A DNA stretch of 5,786 nt. Source: an uncultured Pseudomonadota bacterium (GTDB lineage: Bacteria; Myxococcota_A; UBA796; GCA-2862545). The notes under the pieces are model-generated. The model saw only the letters and a list, made by a program, of their open reading frames with translations. It made no database searches and had not been told where the DNA came from. The position numbers and the translations under genes are program-made. Every line of letters starts with the position of its first letter. The first letter of the stretch is position 1. The stretch lies in NCBI GenBank assembly GCA_937891875.1, contig CALATR010001157.1, positions 1 to 5,786 of the forward strand, written 5' to 3'. Below, in pieces: positions 4,719-5,786 of the stretch.

Positions 4719-5786
4719 ATGCCGCGCCTGGCCTTCGCCCGCATCCAGCAGGAATCGAACGCGCTCTCCCCGGTCACCTCGACCCTGGAGGACTTCGAGC
4801 GCGCCCACTACGTGCACGGCGAGGAGCTGCTCCGCCGCTGCCAGCGCGGCGAGCGCGAGGTCGACGGCTTCGTGAAGAACGCCGAGCTGTCGGGCTTCGT
4901 GCAGGCGGTGCAGGACCACGGCGGCATCGAGCTGGTGCCCCTCTTCGGCGCGTGGGCGATCACCGGCGGCCCCCTCGCCCGGGACGCGTTCGAGCACTTC
5001 CGGGAGCAGCTCCTGGCCGGTCTGCAGGAGCAGCTCGACGGCGACGGGCTCGACGGGGTGTTCCTCGCCATCCACGGCGGCCTGTGCGTGCGCGGCCTCG
5101 ACGACCCCGAGGGACGGCTGCTCGAGGACGTGCGCGCGCTGGTCGGCCCGGACGTGCCGCTGGCGGTCAGCATGGACCTGCACGCCAACCTGACCGTGCG
5201 CAAGACCGACGGGAACACCTTGATCTTCGCCTACCGCACCAACCCCCACCGCGACCACCGGCGGGTGGGTCGGCGCGCCGGTGAGGTGCTGTGCCGCACG
5301 GTCACGGGCCAGGTGAAGCCGGTCACGACGTGGCGCACCCTGCCGCTCGTGCTGGGCGGGGGCACGACCATGGACTTCCTGCAGCCGATGCGCCCGATCT
5401 ACCGCTGGATGCGCAAGATGGAGCGCGACCCGCGGGTGCTCTACATGAGCCTGTTCAACTGCCACCTGTGGCTCGACGATCCCGAGCTGGGCTGGGCGAC
5501 CCACGTCATCACCGACGGCGACCCCGAGCTTGCCGACCGGCTCGCGGAGGAGCTCGCCGACAAGGCCTGGGCGGTGCGCCACCAGCAGCCCCCCGAGTTC
5601 CCCAGTGCCAGCGAGGCCATCCAGCAGGCCCGGGACGCGCGCCTGCGCCGCAAGCTGGGCACGGTCTGCATGTCGGACGCGTCCGACATGGTGGGCGCCG
5701 GCGGGACCGGCGAGAACACCGCCTTGCTCCTTGCGTTTCTCGAGGAGGGTTCCGACCTCGACGTGCTGCTCCCCCTGCGCGATCCG
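4719..5786 (+). CDS. M81 family (MlrC-like) metallopeptidase, 3' end cut by window edge
   Basis: The first 356 residues are present; M81 proteins are usually near 500. Members are zinc-dependent amide or peptide hydrolases. The namesake MlrC degrades linearised microcystin products, but most members have unknown substrates. The N-terminal domain opens with a beta strand then Q-Q-E-S-N-A-L-S-P (10-18), the family's E-T/S-N-x-F/L-S-P signature. It continues through G-V-F-L-A-I-H-G-G (His119), S-M-D-L-H-A-N-L (Asp153, His155) and Y-R-T-N-P-H-R-D-H (His177, Asp179). Asp153, His155 and His177, with the last two 22 residues apart, are the expected metal ligands. M-S-L-F-N-C-H-L-W-L-D-D-P-E-L-G near 246-261 matches the usual S-x-F-x-G-F-x-x-x-D-x-P-x-x-G block. 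The C-terminal MlrC domain begins near 315 with S-D-A-S-D-M-V-G-A-G-G-T-G-E-N-T, a divergent form of D-x-A-D-N-P-G-G-G-x-x-G-D. No signal peptide is seen, so the enzyme is probably cytoplasmic. It starts divergently from the minus-strand membrane protein gene. Confidence 0.93.
   Translation, partial: MPRLAFARIQQESNALSPVTSTLEDFERAHYVHGEELLRRCQRGEREVDGFVKNAELSGFVQAVQDHGGIELVPLFGAWAITGGPLARDAFEHFREQLLAGLQEQLDGDGLDGVFLAIHGGLCVRGLDDPEGRLLEDVRALVGPDVPLAVSMDLHANLTVRKTDGNTLIFAYRTNPHRDHRRVGRRAGEVLCRTVTGQVKPVTTWRTLPLVLGGGTTMDFLQPMRPIYRWMRKMERDPRVLYMSLFNCHLWLDDPELGWATHVITDGDPELADRLAEELADKAWAVRHQQPPEFPSASEAIQQARDARLRRKLGTVCMSDASDMVGAGGTGENTALLLAFLEEGSDLDVLLPLRDP
5669..5690. repeat. 22-bp perfect palindrome inside the M81 gene
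   Basis: The arm CATGTCGGACG is followed directly by its reverse complement with no spacer. It codes for the M-S-D-A-S-D-M segment at the start of the C-terminal MlrC domain. The repeated S-D residues partly explain the symmetry, so function beyond coding is unproven. Confidence 0.6.

Noticed and set aside
3235..5582. Long minus-strand open frames (3235-4695 and 3921-5582) opposite the second lipoprotein and M81 genes
   Set aside because: They have low-complexity Arg/Ala/Pro-rich translations and lie antisense to genes with clear family motifs or lipoboxes. Neither has recognisable domains.

Overview
The window is very GC-rich (roughly 70% by eye, nearly every third codon position G or C). 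It is densely coded and bacterial in style: Shine-Dalgarno starts, lipobox signal peptides and short intergenic gaps. Lipidated secreted enzymes, high GC and proteins of these families suggest a Gram-negative of the Myxococcota or a related deltaproteobacterial lineage. That placement is inference from composition and protein style. No rRNA, tRNA, CRISPR array, transposon or phage gene was seen.

Layout. (1) Positions 1-71 probably hold the 3' tail of an upstream forward gene, whose TGA overlaps the next start codon (GTGA). (2) 68-757 (+) encodes a small beta-rich, probably lipidated protein. (3) 827-3325 (+) encodes a lipoprotein-anchored penicillin-acylase-family Ntn hydrolase (peptidase S45) of the AHL acylase PvdQ / aculeacin A acylase type, with its catalytic residues intact. 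(4) 3355-4023 (+) encodes a second lipidated beta-rich protein that is clearly a diverged paralogue of the first. (5) 4028-4573 (-) is a convergent gene for a small protein with two membrane segments; its stop codon lies 4 nt from that of gene 4. (6) After a 145-nt divergent intergenic region holding two short inverted repeats, 4719-5786 (+) encodes the first 356 residues of an M81 (MlrC-like) metallopeptidase that runs off the window.

How the parts may work together. Genes 2-4 lie on one strand with gaps of 69 and 29 nt and look like one transcription unit. The acylase sits between two copies of the same uncharacterised lipoprotein family. All three products appear destined for the envelope, so the unit may be a surface-bound N-acyl amide hydrolase with two paralogous partner proteins. 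The partner idea is inferred from gene order and paralogy only. The M81 peptidase lies beyond an oppositely oriented gene and is probably independent. The acylase flanked by paralogous lipoproteins is the most interesting feature of the window.
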